A stretch of 64,000 bases of DNA, from positions 79,401-143,400 of the forward strand of contig SVMJ01000002.1 of the NCBI GenBank assembly GCA_015067485.1, in the 5' to 3' direction. The notes beneath the pieces were generated by a model. That model was not told the origin of the DNA, searched no databases, and saw only the letters and a list, made by a program, of their open reading frames with translations. Source of the DNA: Oscillospiraceae bacterium (GTDB taxonomy: Bacteria > Bacillota > Clostridia > Oscillospirales > JAAYXM01). This document shows positions 18,442 through 27,252 of the stretch, one piece after another (the stretch's first letter is position 1; each line of letters starts with the position of its first letter). The position numbers were made by a program, and so were the translations under genes.

Positions 18442-19338
18442 ATGGCGAAGCGAGTCATCAAAATCGCACGCACGGGGGATGTGTATCTGCCCGAAAAAAC
18501 TGTGCGCCGTTTGCTGGACTGCCGCGACGGCACCGCAGCCCTGGTCTATCTTTATCTTGCTTCCCATGACGGAGAACTCGATGACAAAGCTGCGATGCAC
18601 GCGCTCGGCATGAGCGAAGGTGAGCTCGCACATGGGCTGAACCTGCTTTCCGGTCTCGGTCTCACCGAGAAGGCAGAGAGGCTCCCCGACCGCTCTGACG
18701 AGATCCCCGAATACACAGGTGCCGATGTAGCATCCGCACTCGAAGGGAGTTCCGACTTTGCATCCCTTCTCAAATTCACCGAAACCCGTTTGGGTCGCCG
18801 CCTTTCCACGCCCGACACCCAGACGCTTCTCGGCATCTATGATTGGATGGGGCTTCCTGCCGATGTCATCTGCCTTCTCATCACCGCGTGCGTGGAAGAA
18901 CATCAAAAGAAAAACACGGGCCGCCGCCTTACCATGCGTACCATTGAAAACCGCGCCAAACTTTGGTGCAGTCTGGGGTTAACCACGCAGGATGCGGCGG
19001 GCATTTACTTAAAACAGCAGGAAGAACGCGGCGAAAAAGTCGCGTCTCTTATGCGCCTTCTCCACATCTCGGGTCGTGCCGCATCTCCCACCGAACGAAA
19101 GTTTTTGGAACAATGGGCGTTTCTCCCGGAAGAGTTGGTGCTCAAAGCATACGACATCACCGCGGTCAACACCGGGAAACTCAACTGGCAGTATATGGAT
19201 AAGATCCTGCAGTCCTGGCAGGCAAAAGGCTTCCGCACTGTCGCAGACGTGGAATCTGAAACACGTTCGGCGCAGACCGAACCCGAATCGGTCTCTCATC
19301 TGCGTGATTTGAATCGAACTTGGGGGGTAGAACTGTGA
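18442..19338 (+). CDS. DnaD-domain replication initiation protein
   Basis: A 298-residue protein of the DnaD/DnaB primosome family of Firmicutes. It has an N-terminal winged-helix region (residues about 25-75), and two DnaD-like C-terminal modules. The first contains FTETRLGRRLSTPDTQTLLGIYDWMGLPAD, split here as the family signature around residue 112; the second contains WAFLPEELVLKAYDITAVNTGKLNWQYMDKILQSW-type residues, ending in the YMDKIL-W motif. These proteins help load the replicative helicase at origins and at restart sites. AAGAGGAGAGG precedes the ATG. The stop overlaps the start of the helicase loader gene, indicating coupled expression. Confidence 0.85.
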   Translation: MAKRVIKIARTGDVYLPEKTVRRLLDCRDGTAALVYLYLASHDGELDDKAAMHALGMSEGELAHGLNLLSGLGLTEKAERLPDRSDEIPEYTGADVASALEGSSDFASLLKFTETRLGRRLSTPDTQTLLGIYDWMGLPADVICLLITACVEEHQKKNTGRRLTMRTIENRAKLWCSLGLTTQDAAGIYLKQQEERGEKVASLMRLLHISGRAASPTERKFLEQWAFLPEELVLKAYDITAVNTGKLNWQYMDKILQSWQAKGFRTVADVESETRSAQTEPESVSHLRDLNRTWGVEL

Positions 19339-20303
19339 TTTATGAAAAACGGCTTCTTCAGCCCATTTTGAATGACTTGGATCAAAAGCGCATCCATGCG
19401 GAGGCGACTGCCACGCGCCGCAAGACCGAACTTTATGAAATACTCCCTGCAGTCGCGGAAATCGATGAAAAACTCCAGAACACCGTGCTGGAAATCGTAA
19501 AACACGCATTCAGCCACGGAAGCGATGCTCGCGCACCTTTGGAGGCGGTCCGCGATCAGAATCTCGCACTCCAGCGTGAGCGTGCAGAGATTCTGCAAAA
19601 AGCGGGTTATCCCGCAGATTTTCTCGATCCGCAGTACTCCTGCATGACTTGCCGCGACACCGGCTACGTTGGGCAAGACGTTTGCGCCTGCGTGGACGCG
19701 GCATACCGCAAAGCACTCACCCGTGATCTTTCCCAAAACGTGGGCTTCGGCGTAACCGGCTTTGACGAATTCCGTTTGGATCTCTATTCCGACCACGCAC
19801 TCAGCGGAGAGTCTCCGCGCGCCATGATGGAAGAAGTGGTCGCATTCTGCAAAAACTATGTGAAAAATTTTGATAACAACCCCATGAACCTGCTCATTTG
19901 TGGCGACACGGGTGCAGGAAAAACTTTGCTCTCCGCAATCATTGCACATTCGCTTACAAGCCGCGGCGTCCGCGTAGTGTTCGACACCGCGTTCCGTATG
20001 TTTGCTCGCTTTGAAGAAGAGCGCTTCGGGAGAATCTCCGATGACGGCATCACCACCCGCGCTTATTACGATGCCGACCTTCTTGTCATCGACGCACTCG
20101 GCGGGGAAGTTGTCTCGCAGTACAGTGCTGCAGTCCTTGGCGACCTGATCGCATCCAGAGAACTTCGCGGAAAACCAATTTTAATCAATACCAACTTATC
20201 CAAAGACGAAATGCGCGAAAAGTATAAAAAACAACTTTCTGCGCGTATCGATAGCAGTTTCACCCGCGTTCCCCTGTATAGCCAGAACAACCGTGGCAGG
20301 TAA
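19335..20303 (+). CDS. DnaI/DnaC-type helicase loader ATPase
   Basis: A 322-residue AAA+ loader. An N-terminal helical part leads to a zinc-binding motif CMTCRDTGYVGQDVCAC, typical of DnaI. The AAA+ core follows, with GDTGAGKT, Walker B LLVIDALGGE and the sensor INTNLSKDEM. It would deliver the replicative helicase with the DnaD-like protein. The start is GTG 19335, overlapping the upstream TGA (GTGA), with GGGGGG just upstream. Genes 18442-20303 thus form a two-gene primosome operon. Confidence 0.9.
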   Translation: MIYEKRLLQPILNDLDQKRIHAEATATRRKTELYEILPAVAEIDEKLQNTVLEIVKHAFSHGSDARAPLEAVRDQNLALQRERAEILQKAGYPADFLDPQYSCMTCRDTGYVGQDVCACVDAAYRKALTRDLSQNVGFGVTGFDEFRLDLYSDHALSGESPRAMMEEVVAFCKNYVKNFDNNPMNLLICGDTGAGKTLLSAIIAHSLTSRGVRVVFDTAFRMFARFEEERFGRISDDGITTRAYYDADLLVIDALGGEVVSQYSAAVLGDLIASRELRGKPILINTNLSKDEMREKYKKQLSARIDSSFTRVPLYSQNNRGR

Positions 20304-20358
20304 TGTTCCCGCTCTTTTCGGGCATACTCATAACAAGACGTGAAACGGGAGAGAGAAT

Positions 20359-21699
20359 ATGAAAAAGATACTCAGTCTTTTGATCATAATGACCATGTTG
20401 TGTACCCTTGTCATGCCCTTGTGTGCGGCAGACGGGGTCCGTCAACCCGAACTGATCTCCGAATCCGCGGTTTTGATGGATGCGGAAACAGGACAAGTCC
20501 TGTGGGAAAAGAATATGCACGACCGCAAATACCCCGCAAGCATCACCAAAATCATCACCGTCCTGCTCGCGGTGGAAAACCTGACGCTCACCGACACGAT
20601 TAAAATGAGCGAAGAAGCGGTCCATAGCGTCTCGCGTGACTCATCCCATATCGCACTCGATGTGGGCGAAGAGATCACGGTGGAACACGCAATCACCGCG
20701 GCGCTTCTGGTCTCCGCAAACGATGCGTGTAACGGCATCGCGGAAAAAGTGAGCGGCTCGGTGGAAAAATTCGCCGCGCTTATGACCGAAAAAGCAAAAG
20801 AAGTGGGCGCACTCGGCACCAACTTCAACAACGCGAACGGTCTCAAAGACGAAAAACACTACACCACCGCATACGATATGGCGATGATCACACGCCACGC
20901 CATCAAAAACGAAACCTTCCGCAAATACTTTGGCATGAGCCGCTATATCATGCCCCCCAATAACAAGCAAAAAGAGGAACGCATCTTCAACAACCAGCAC
21001 AGCATGATCACCGACCCCAAATTCAAATACGAAGGCATCGTGGGCGGTAAAGCGGGCTACACCACCGACGCGCAGTACACTTTGGTAACCGCCGCAGAGC
21101 GGGAGGGGCGGACTCTCATCGCGGTCGTCATGCGCTCGCCGAAGCTCAACGATAAATATACCGATACAAAAGCCCTGCTTGACTACGGTTTCCAGAACTT
21201 CACCAAAGTCGAGTTCACTCCCGAAGACGTTGAAAAGACCGACATCCCGGTCAAAAACGAAAAAGGGGATGACACCACGCTCAGACTCACCATGAACGAG
21301 CCCGTTTCGTTCTATGTGGTAAATACGGTCTCGAAAACCGACATCACCCAAAGTTTCGATCTTCCCGACGGAAAGATCAGTAAAGACAGCGTGGTAACGC
21401 TCTCGTTCCACCTGCCCGACGGGGTAAGCGGAATGTACCCCACGCTCGACTCCTACACCTACCAAAACGTCATTCTGAAATCCGATGAAGAAGCCGCCGC
21501 GCTCGCCGCCGCAGGCATTCAGGCAAAACAAGGTTTCTTCTATTATATAGGCCAATTCTTCAAAATCGTCGGCATCATCGCGCTCTCCCTGTTCGGATTG
21601 CTCGTGTTGCTGTTTGTTGCACTCGTTATCAGAAAACAACGCTATCTCAAGAGAAAACGCCGGCGCATGGAAGAAATGCGCCGTCGCAGACCCCGATAG
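20359..21699 (+). CDS. D-alanyl-D-alanine carboxypeptidase (DacF-like PBP)
   Basis: A secreted penicillin-binding protein that trims peptidoglycan pentapeptides. The 446 residues show a signal peptide (cleavage near LCAADG), SxxK as Ser61-Ile-Thr-Lys64, SAN in LLVSANDACNG, and the third motif as GGKAGYT (KAG variant of KTG). A C-terminal PBP5-like beta domain follows. One transmembrane helix near residue 395-415 and a very basic tail (RKQRYLKRKRRRMEEMRRRR) anchor it from the C terminus. The next gene is 11 bp downstream. Confidence 0.92.
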   Translation: MKKILSLLIIMTMLCTLVMPLCAADGVRQPELISESAVLMDAETGQVLWEKNMHDRKYPASITKIITVLLAVENLTLTDTIKMSEEAVHSVSRDSSHIALDVGEEITVEHAITAALLVSANDACNGIAEKVSGSVEKFAALMTEKAKEVGALGTNFNNANGLKDEKHYTTAYDMAMITRHAIKNETFRKYFGMSRYIMPPNNKQKEERIFNNQHSMITDPKFKYEGIVGGKAGYTTDAQYTLVTAAEREGRTLIAVVMRSPKLNDKYTDTKALLDYGFQNFTKVEFTPEDVEKTDIPVKNEKGDDTTLRLTMNEPVSFYVVNTVSKTDITQSFDLPDGKISKDSVVTLSFHLPDGVSGMYPTLDSYTYQNVILKSDEEAAALAAAGIQAKQGFFYYIGQFFKIVGIIALSLFGLLVLLFVALVIRKQRYLKRKRRRMEEMRRRRPR

Positions 21700-21710
21700 G
21701 AGAGAACACT

Positions 21711-22733
21711 ATGAACCGTAAAATCCTGTGCGCTCTGCTCGCACTCATCTTGACACTCACCCTTGCCGCGTGCGGCACGGACCCCATCGAAGTTGTAAAC
21801 CCCGAAACGGGAACGACAGACCTTGTCTATCTCACGGAAGAAGGCGCGCTTTCCGAAAAAGACCGCGCTTCCATCGACGAATTGCTCTCCGCATTCGAAG
21901 CCGCGCTTTCTACCCAGTCCGCAGAAGTGCTCATGCCCTACGTCGATGCAAGTTTTGGCGCCGACGCAGAAACGCTCACCGCATTCTTCAAAAGCATCGC
22001 GGAATCGGGGAACATCCCCGGTACCCGCTATGACGAATACTACGTCCGCGGGCTGAAAGAAAGTACCGTTCCCGTGCTGGTCAAGAAAACCACGGGCTCC
22101 CAAGAGTCCCTTCAAATCGTCCCTGCAGGCAAAGAACTCTACATCGCGCTCTATGTCGGCGATGAGACCGCACCCGTCAATACCATGCTCTCGCTCGTGT
22201 GCATGAAAAAGGGAAGCCGCTTCACCGTTGCATGGATTGACATCAGCGATTATCAGTATCGCGGCGAAGACGCAACCGTGCTTTATGAGAAAGCAAAAAC
22301 CGCATTTGCAGACGGCAAAGTCATGCCGGCACTCATTCTCGCACAAATGACCGGAAATCTCGCCACCCCGGGAAATGTCCTGCACTATTCCGATTCTGAC
22401 GAGATCCGTGAATTTGTATACAAAGTCGCATCCGAAGGTTTGGAAGACTATCCGCTTCCCATGGAACTGTCTGTCGCGGGCGTCAAACTGCACTCGGTCG
22501 CGACTTCCATCACCGAACACGGGGTGGTCCCCATGTTCTTCTACAGCACCGAAACCCCCATCGAAGACCGCGCCGCCATCACCGCGGAAGCAAAACGCGT
22601 CTACCGCGCGATCGGCAAAGTCTTCCCCGGCACTGTGGAGACCTTCCCCCGCGCAGAACTCCGCATGACCAACGCAGACCCCGAAACCCAAGAAAACTTC
22701 GACTATGAAACGGTTCTCGTTTCCATGAACTAA
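21711..22733 (+). CDS. Lipoprotein of unknown function
   Basis: A 340-residue protein with a lipoprotein signal peptide ending LTLAACG (Cys21). The mature part is mixed alpha/beta with no motif I recognise. It contains a helical segment resembling a cystatin/NTF2-like fold (IDELLSAFEAALSTQSAEVLMPYVDA), but this is only a visual impression. It is placed between the carboxypeptidase and a surface-protein gene with 11- and 15-bp gaps, so it is likely cotranscribed and acts at the envelope. Confidence 0.7.
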   Translation: MNRKILCALLALILTLTLAACGTDPIEVVNPETGTTDLVYLTEEGALSEKDRASIDELLSAFEAALSTQSAEVLMPYVDASFGADAETLTAFFKSIAESGNIPGTRYDEYYVRGLKESTVPVLVKKTTGSQESLQIVPAGKELYIALYVGDETAPVNTMLSLVCMKKGSRFTVAWIDISDYQYRGEDATVLYEKAKTAFADGKVMPALILAQMTGNLATPGNVLHYSDSDEIREFVYKVASEGLEDYPLPMELSVAGVKLHSVATSITEHGVVPMFFYSTETPIEDRAAITAEAKRVYRAIGKVFPGTVETFPRAELRMTNADPETQENFDYETVLVSMN

Positions 22734-22748
22734 AAGGAGGAACTTCCC

Positions 22749-23597
22749 ATGAAAAAATCTCGCATCTTGTCCCTGCTTCTCGCACTCACTCTGCTCACCA
22801 CAGCACTCGCAGTCCCGTCTCTCCCGCAAACCATTGACGGCGCATCCGTCCGTACCACGGGGGAACCCGGTCTCCGTTTCTACTCCACGGTCTCCAAAGC
22901 AGAAGTCCGCGCAGACGACGTAGTCGAATACGGTACCATTCTGATCCCCACCGAAAACCTTAAAAATGCAAACGACTTCGTCATCGATGCGAACTTAGAC
23001 GGTCGCACCGTTGCAAAAGTCCCCGCAGTCAATACCTACAAGATCGAAGGCGACACGCTCACCTTCACCGCGGTTATCATCGGCATCAAGCCGGAAAACT
23101 ACACCCGTGCATACAGCGCTCGCTCCTATATCACCTACACCGAAGACGGACAGGAAAAAACCATCTACTCCGATGAGATCACTTCCCGTGATATCTACAC
23201 CGTCGCAAAAGCGGCACTCGAAAACGACGATCTCACCGAAGACGAGATGATCTACTTAAACGAAGTGGTTGACTATGTTGAAGGCAAAACCCATGCCATC
23301 ACCTACACCGAGCCCGATGAAAATGTCGTCATCCCGACCGAAATCGTAATCGATGGCTGCACCACCACCATCAGCTGGACTGTTACCGGCGGCGCAAAAC
23401 CGGATAAAACCTACTTCGAATCCGGCACCGACTACACCGCGGTCATCACCATCACCAAAGACACCGCGTTCAGCCCGAATGACAAAGTTACCATCAACGG
23501 CGAAACCATTGCACACACCGTCTCCAATGAGGGCAAAACCATCACCGTAACCAAGACTTATGATTTAAAGGATGCAGGCTATTCCGGAATCTACTAA
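22749..23597 (+). CDS. Secreted surface protein with GLRF domain and C-terminal GYSGIY tail
   Basis: A 282-residue protein with a signal peptide (to about residue 21). Residues about 28-160 form a domain shared with the C-terminal end of the 1073-residue protein at 23854: DGA-VRT-G-GLRF, VVEYGT, VIDA, ENYTR and YTVAKAAL recur in the same order. A second beta-rich, Thr-rich domain follows. The extreme C terminus DAGYSGIY matches the tails of the proteins at 28038 and 28419 (GWSGIY, GWTGIY). The function is unknown. AAAGGAGG precedes the ATG and a strong terminator follows the stop. Confidence 0.75.
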   Translation: MKKSRILSLLLALTLLTTALAVPSLPQTIDGASVRTTGEPGLRFYSTVSKAEVRADDVVEYGTILIPTENLKNANDFVIDANLDGRTVAKVPAVNTYKIEGDTLTFTAVIIGIKPENYTRAYSARSYITYTEDGQEKTIYSDEITSRDIYTVAKAALENDDLTEDEMIYLNEVVDYVEGKTHAITYTEPDENVVIPTEIVIDGCTTTISWTVTGGAKPDKTYFESGTDYTAVITITKDTAFSPNDKVTINGETIAHTVSNEGKTITVTKTYDLKDAGYSGIY

Positions 23598-23610
23598 ATA
23601 TAACCTCGAA

Positions 23611-23648
23611 ACCCGCTCAAAACCACAAGATTTTGAGCGGGTTTTTTT
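23611..23648 (+). terminator. Terminator ending the 20.3-23.6 kb operon
   Basis: A perfect 12-bp stem ACCCGCTCAAAA / TTTTGAGCGGGT with an 8-nt loop, followed by T6. Confidence 0.92.
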
Positions 23649-23749
23649 GCGCTCTTATCCGGTGAAAAAATTTTTCAATTCATCGGAGAAATTTGTTAAA
23701 AAACTATTTACTTTATAAGAAATGTATGGTATCTTTATAGTAAGTTAAA

Positions 23750-23830
23750 ATCTGTTTTACCGTCTCCTGTGTGATGCATTCGGGGTATAGCAAAGCGCGA
23801 GTGTCGGTAAAACTCCCGCCGAAAGGCAAC
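23750..23830 (+). promoter_or_regulatory. Structured 5' leader of the 1073-residue surface protein gene (candidate RNA element)
   Basis: Within the 256-bp gap upstream of 23854, GTTTTACCG (23754-23762) is exactly complementary to CGGTAAAAC (23805-23813), enclosing 42 nt. A GCC-GAAA-GGC hairpin (23818-23827) sits just before the Shine-Dalgarno AAAAGGAGG. The layout resembles a regulatory leader, but it does not match the conserved core of any riboswitch class I can recall. Confidence 0.4.
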
Positions 23831-23853
23831 CATATTAAAAGGAGGAAATCTCT

Positions 23854-26800
23854 ATGAAAAAGCGCATCCTTTCCGTCGTGCTCGCAGTTTGCATGCTTGT
23901 TAGCCTGCTTCCTGTCGGCATGATCGGCGCATCTGCTCTTGATGCAGATACTTACAATGACGGTAATGCATATTTCCGTTATTACATCGGCTCTGTCTAC
24001 CAGACAACTTATAACGGCCCGACAATTGCGCAGCACAATGCCAAGTACACTTCCATTTGGAATAAGGCAGAAGGTCATTCCAAGTATGTCAAAACTCCGT
24101 CTGCTGTTACAGGCGCAAGCGGCGGCGTACCGAATCTCTATGGCAAAGACTTTAACACCGACCCGTTCTTCATCGTGATGGATGGTGTTTCGGCGTTCGG
24201 TAAATACTACGGCATAGCAGGAATCGCAGGTAAGAACGTTCAGGTTCAGATTCTGGTTCCGTCCACCGGCACTTATACCCCGAAGTTAAATGTTTACGCG
24301 GCAAACGGCTTCAGCCAGGACATTTCTCTTTACATCGCTCCGGTTGATGAAGCAAACTTGACATCCGAGGACCACCTTGTCGGAACTGTTACTATGGCTG
24401 CTTCCGCTGACGCGAATGCTCTCTATGAATATCCGGCAGTCGATCTCGATGCAGGTATGTACTACTATGTTTTGAAGGCGAACGACAGCAAGCAGATTCT
24501 CGGTTGCTCTCTCGAACTGTGGGGCGACGAAGCTCCGGAAGTTCTCGAAGTTGCTTTCGACGAGGCATACTTGACCGAAGGTGCAATCGAAGTTCCGGCT
24601 GGCGACGGCCCGGTCGAAATCCAGTTCACCGGTACTTCCACCCGTTACGCTGAAGACTTCGAATTAGAGTATGAAATCAATACTGCTGAAGTTTATGAAG
24701 TTCCGGCAGAACTCGATGCAGAATTTGATATCTACACCGGCATCTTGAGCCTCGAAGCTTCCGCTGTTCCGGCAAACGCTGAATTCAACGTTACCGTTCT
24801 CGTCAACACCTATGACGGTTCCGACTGGATCGAAGTTCCGGTCCGCATTGTTGCAGGTTCCCAGAGAATGCTCACACTGGGCCACTCCGGCAACAACGGC
24901 AACATGCAGGCAAACCTGCCGACCGACATCACCATCAATGCGCTCGTTGACGGCGAACCGACCGAGATTCTCGATGAACTCGGCGACGAAGTCAATGTCG
25001 AAATCTATAAAGACGGCGAACTTTACGACGGTATGGATGTTGATGTTGCAAACGGCGTCATCACCATCACTCCGGATGCAGCTGGCTCCTACGTTGCAAA
25101 GGTTACCGCAATCGTTGACGGGGTTGAATCTGCAGTCGCATACGAAATCCCGCTCACCGTTTCCGCGATCTCCTATTACTACAACTACATGAAGATTCTC
25201 GGCTCGTACTACGGTTCCGCTGCACTTGGTGCACACTTGGAAGATAAAATCGCTTCCTTCTCCGACACTTGGACCGGTGCATCCACCGATGCATTCCCGG
25301 CAAACATTAGTGACGGTTGGTATCCGGGCGAATACTCCGGTGCTACCGGTTGGCGTTGGCAGCCGTCTGCTATCACTCTTGGTGCATACTATCAGGAACA
25401 GGGCGCAGGCAACTGGACTTCCGCTCACATCTACGTTCCGATCGGCGGTAACTACGATGTTACCTCTGACCACTACAACTGGGCAACCGGCGGCAACCTG
25501 GAATACTACATCGCTCCGGTTGATGCGGAAGATCCGTTCACCGCAGATTATCTCGTTGGTACAGTAAACCACAACGCAGCAGCAGCATCCGTTACCGATG
25601 TTGCAGTTGGTAACGTTGATCTCGCAGCAGGCGAATACATCGTCTACTACAAGGGTGCTGACACCAATGCTGCAACAGCAGCATACTTCATTAAGGGTCT
25701 CAAGCTCACCATGACTGGCGACCCGACTGACACCAAGGCATTCATCGATATGGATGTCGCTCCGAAGTTCCTGTCCGTTGGCGGCACTGTTACCGTCGCT
25801 GCTAACATTCTCCCGGCAGCTCTGAACTCCGCAATCGCTTGGGAATCCAGCAATGACGATGTTGCAACCGTATCCGACGGCACCGTGAAGGCAGTTGGAA
25901 ACGGTATCGCAACCATTACTGCAACTGCAGCAGACGGTGGCAGCAACTCCTTCGAAGTGGTTGTCGGCACAGCAGCTTACAACTACAAGATCCAGGATGC
26001 ATACGTTTGGGCATGGGCAAACAAGGGCGAGGCAAGCTATGTCGGTACTAACCCGAACACCTCCAGCTACTATGCAACCTTGTTCGACGGCGTTGACACC
26101 TATGAAGGCGTTTACGGCGTCCCGTCCCTGAAGTCCGACCCGTTTGTCATCGACAAGAACATCTCCACCGGCGAAACCGCAATGAACGGTATCGTTGTTA
26201 ACTGGGATGCTTCCGCAAAGAACATGGGTATTCTCTTCGCATACGGCGATGGCGATGACGGCTATGTCCGCACCAAGATCCGCGTCAGCGAAGACGGCTT
26301 CTACCGTATGGCTACCCAGTATGACTCTAACATGGGATCCGCAGGCGCAGGTACTGTCTACCTTGCTCCGGTCGATGCTGCAGATCCGGTAGCAGCTGAA
26401 TATCTCCTCGGCTCCTACTCTGGCACCCAGAAGGGCGGCAAGAACGGCACTCAGATTCTCTTCGACGAAGTTAAGATGGAAGCTGGCGAATACTATATCA
26501 CCGTCAAGAAGTCTCCGAGAGTCCAGCGTTACGTTTCTTCAAACGGTCAGGCTACTAAGGGTCTTGACTACCTGACTCTCTACAATTACAGACTGTACAA
26601 GACCGCAAACTTCTCCGAAGTTGTTCTTGATACCGTGGACGGCGCTCAGGTTCGTACCGTCGGCAATCAGGGTCTCCGCTTCATCTCCTCCATCGACAAG
26701 AATGCTGTTGACTTCTCCAAGGTTGTTGAATATGGCACCTTGTTGCTCCCGACCGCTGACCTGAACACCAACCGTGATCTGGTCATCGATGCTGAATACA

Positions 26801-27075
26801 ACGGTCATAAGGCTGCAAAGGTTGCGGCTGTCAACAAGTACAAGGAAACCGATGATACTGTCGAGTTCACTGCAGTTCTTATCGACATCGCGCCTGAAAA
26901 CTACGCTCGCTCTGTTACCGCTCGTGCATACGCGATCATGGATGACGGCTCCGTCGTTTACGGCGATGCATTCACCGCTCGTTCCATCTACGAAGTCGCG
27001 AAGAACGGTGTCTCTACTGCAACAGGTGCAGAACTCGAAGCTTTAGAGGCAATCATTGCAGCAGTTGAAGGCTAA
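23854..27075 (+). CDS. Large secreted modular surface protein (Big2 and GLRF domains)
   Basis: A 1073-residue protein with a signal peptide ending ASALDAD. Three related beta-rich modules are marked by IAPVDEANLTSEDHLVGTV near residue 160, IAPVDAEDPFTADYLVGTV near 553 and LAPVDAADPVAAEYLLGSY near 837, each with an aromatic Tyr-rich start and an AGMYYYV/AGEYIVY/AGEYYITV strand. A bacterial Ig-like Big2 domain lies about 628-705 (FLSVGGTVTVAANILP, ATVSDGTVKAVGNGIATITA). Residues about 922-1058 are the GLRF domain also found in the protein at 22749. It is probably an adhesin or carbohydrate-binding surface protein. It lacks the GIY tail, but the 33-residue peptide gene follows 31 bp later. Confidence 0.82.
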   Translation: MKKRILSVVLAVCMLVSLLPVGMIGASALDADTYNDGNAYFRYYIGSVYQTTYNGPTIAQHNAKYTSIWNKAEGHSKYVKTPSAVTGASGGVPNLYGKDFNTDPFFIVMDGVSAFGKYYGIAGIAGKNVQVQILVPSTGTYTPKLNVYAANGFSQDISLYIAPVDEANLTSEDHLVGTVTMAASADANALYEYPAVDLDAGMYYYVLKANDSKQILGCSLELWGDEAPEVLEVAFDEAYLTEGAIEVPAGDGPVEIQFTGTSTRYAEDFELEYEINTAEVYEVPAELDAEFDIYTGILSLEASAVPANAEFNVTVLVNTYDGSDWIEVPVRIVAGSQRMLTLGHSGNNGNMQANLPTDITINALVDGEPTEILDELGDEVNVEIYKDGELYDGMDVDVANGVITITPDAAGSYVAKVTAIVDGVESAVAYEIPLTVSAISYYYNYMKILGSYYGSAALGAHLEDKIASFSDTWTGASTDAFPANISDGWYPGEYSGATGWRWQPSAITLGAYYQEQGAGNWTSAHIYVPIGGNYDVTSDHYNWATGGNLEYYIAPVDAEDPFTADYLVGTVNHNAAAASVTDVAVGNVDLAAGEYIVYYKGADTNAATAAYFIKGLKLTMTGDPTDTKAFIDMDVAPKFLSVGGTVTVAANILPAALNSAIAWESSNDDVATVSDGTVKAVGNGIATITATAADGGSNSFEVVVGTAAYNYKIQDAYVWAWANKGEASYVGTNPNTSSYYATLFDGVDTYEGVYGVPSLKSDPFVIDKNISTGETAMNGIVVNWDASAKNMGILFAYGDGDDGYVRTKIRVSEDGFYRMATQYDSNMGSAGAGTVYLAPVDAADPVAAEYLLGSYSGTQKGGKNGTQILFDEVKMEAGEYYITVKKSPRVQRYVSSNGQATKGLDYLTLYNYRLYKTANFSEVVLDTVDGAQVRTVGNQGLRFISSIDKNAVDFSKVVEYGTLLLPTADLNTNRDLVIDAEYNGHKAAKVAAVNKYKETDDTVEFTAVLIDIAPENYARSVTARAYAIMDDGSVVYGDAFTARSIYEVAKNGVSTATGAELEALEAIIAAVEG

Positions 27076-27106
27076 TCTCTGAGTGAAAGAAAGGATGGAT
27101 TGTGCC

Positions 27107-27208
27107 ATGAAAAACATTTATGAAATCCCTGAGCTCAACATCGATCGTTTCTTGAACGAAGATGTTATGACCCAAAGCGATAACGACATCGCTGATCCGT
27201 GGGGCTAA
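27107..27208 (+). CDS. 33-residue YxxPxL peptide, candidate RiPP precursor ending NDIADPWG
   Basis: A short gene with AAAGGA upstream. The N-terminal half reads MKNIYEIPELNIDRF; Tyr5-x-x-Pro8-x-Leu10 matches the YxxPxL leader motif bound by PqqD-like recognition elements in lasso-peptide systems. The second half contains NEDVMTQSD and ends NDIADPWG. Those last nine residues (DNDIADPWG) recur inside the SLH protein at 28419 with four synonymous codon differences, so the protein sequence rather than the DNA is being preserved. A PqqD-like gene lies 2.9 kb downstream. There is no signal peptide. Precursor function is inferred. Confidence 0.7.
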   Translation: MKNIYEIPELNIDRFLNEDVMTQSDNDIADPWG

Positions 27209-27218
27209 GAAAAAATGA

Positions 27219-27252
27219 GAGAGCAAGCCGAAAGGCTTGCTCTCATTTTTTT
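27219..27252 (+). terminator. Terminator of the 33-residue peptide gene, left copy of a 30-bp direct repeat
   Basis: GAGAGCAAGCC pairs with GGCTTGCTCTC around GAAA, followed by A and T7. Bases 27223-27252 recur exactly at 27815-27844. Confidence 0.85.

Noticed and set aside
23750-23830. A c-di-GMP-I (GEMM) riboswitch before the large surface protein
   Set aside because: A GCAAAGC string is present, but the conserved GCACAGGGCAAACC block and the paired receptor are missing.
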